64,000 nt of DNA, taken from positions 62,001 to 126,000 of the forward strand of contig VXAZ01008170.1 of NCBI GenBank assembly GCA_013399875.1, given 5' to 3'. The notes below the pieces were generated by a model. The model worked only from the letters and a program-made list of their open reading frames with translations, had not been told where the DNA came from and searched no databases. Made by a program: the position numbers and the translations under genes. The stretch's first letter is position 1. Each line of letters opens with the position of its first letter. The stretch is from Gymnorhina tibicen (lineage: Eukaryota > Chordata > Aves > Passeriformes > Artamidae). This document shows positions 63,359-64,000 of the stretch, piece by piece.

Positions 63359-64000
63359 GTGCCATCAGTTGCTGATGGTCTGTCTGCAGCTCTTGTCAAG
63401 GACACAGGGCTGTCTTAACCCAGTTCTCCTCCCTCTTTTCCAGCTGAAAGAACTGTTATAACAGACAACTCTTCTTTCGTCTCTCAAGACTGATCTAATT
63501 TTTCCAACACTAACACCAACCTACTTTGGGAGCATGTGAGGCAACACTTATGGAGTGCCTCAAAGCAATCCTTGAAAAGCTCCCAGTCAGCAAAACAACT
63601 GCGCATCTATTTCTGCCACCTTCATTAATATGCTCTAGATTTACTGAATTCTTGTTGATTTTAACAGGAGTGTTCACTGTAGATCTAGAGTAATAAGAAG
63701 GCCTTAATATAGACGGCCTGTATTTCCACCTACAGCAAGAGTGAATGAAGGTTTTCACATATATAACATTTAAATGTCATAGTAAAGACTGCTTCAGAAA
63801 CACTTATGTTAGAATAAAATTTGAAAGCATCTTTAGTTCTGTTCAGCTTTAATTTTCCCACTTCCCTGGGGGATTCTTAATGATCATAAAAGTGTCCGAG
63901 AAAAACTTTGTTTCTTTTAAAGTTTCAGACTTCTCGAGTGTGCTTTTTGGACACTTGTCTAGGGAACAAGTTTCCATAATAGGAAAGCAAAGGGGGATTA
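63359..64000. other. terminal non-coding stretch
   Basis: No exon, RNA gene or named repeat was recognised up to the right edge. Confidence 0.5.

Noticed and set aside
1..64000. CRISPR array, rRNA, prophage or operon
   Set aside because: No regularly spaced repeats, no rRNA sequence and no bacterial gene density. The sequence is vertebrate.

Overview
The window is vertebrate nuclear DNA and almost certainly comes from a bird. It is AT-rich and gene-poor, and its recognisable repeats are avian: several CR1 LINE fragments (both orientations, with the typical 3' end ending in ATTCTATGATT-like repeats), ERVL-like LTRs starting TGTTGTGG/TGTCAGAG, and a tRNA-Ile-derived SINE with a CR1-like tail. 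That SINE type (TguSINE1-like) points to Neoaves and probably to passerines. No bacterial or viral gene cluster, CRISPR array or operon is present.

One gene can be recognised with confidence: MOCOS (molybdenum cofactor sulfurase), on the minus strand. Two consecutive coding exons are visible, exon 2 at 16044-16133 and exon 3 at 13391-13457. Both have canonical AG/GT borders and matching codon phases, and together they encode the start of the cysteine-desulfurase-like (class V aminotransferase, PLP) domain. The remaining exons (4 onward) must lie left of base 1, so 1-13390 is read as intron 3. The first coding exon was not found. The best promoter candidate is a CpG island at about 41985-42310, which contains a 78-base assembly gap. 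If that is the MOCOS promoter, intron 1 is about 26 kb.

Layout. 1-13390: intron 3, with microsatellites, a short perfect palindrome, a G-quadruplex motif and one phase-compatible candidate alternative exon. 13391-16133: MOCOS exons 3 and 2. 16134-41930: presumed intron 1 or 5' flank, with a GC-rich block (17330-18000), three CR1 fragments, A/C-rich simple sequence and small tandem repeats. 41931-42310: GA-rich purine tract and CpG island. 42758-42875: T/G-rich tract ending in 56 consecutive T. 43-47.9 kb: no recognised gene. 47.9-52 kb: repeat cluster, with an LTR split by a CR1 that is itself split by a SINE, then a second truncated LTR and a further CR1. 52-61.6 kb: no recognised gene. 61.6-63.4 kb: an old CR1 apparently interrupted by a complete solo LTR with a 6-bp target-site duplication.

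Most open reading frames of 60-160 codons here look like chance frames in non-coding DNA or fall inside CR1 copies. I see no novel multi-gene system. The most informative items are the nested retroelement at 47.95-50.02 kb, the solo LTR at 62.07-62.63 kb, the gapped CpG island and the unplaced MOCOS exon 1.
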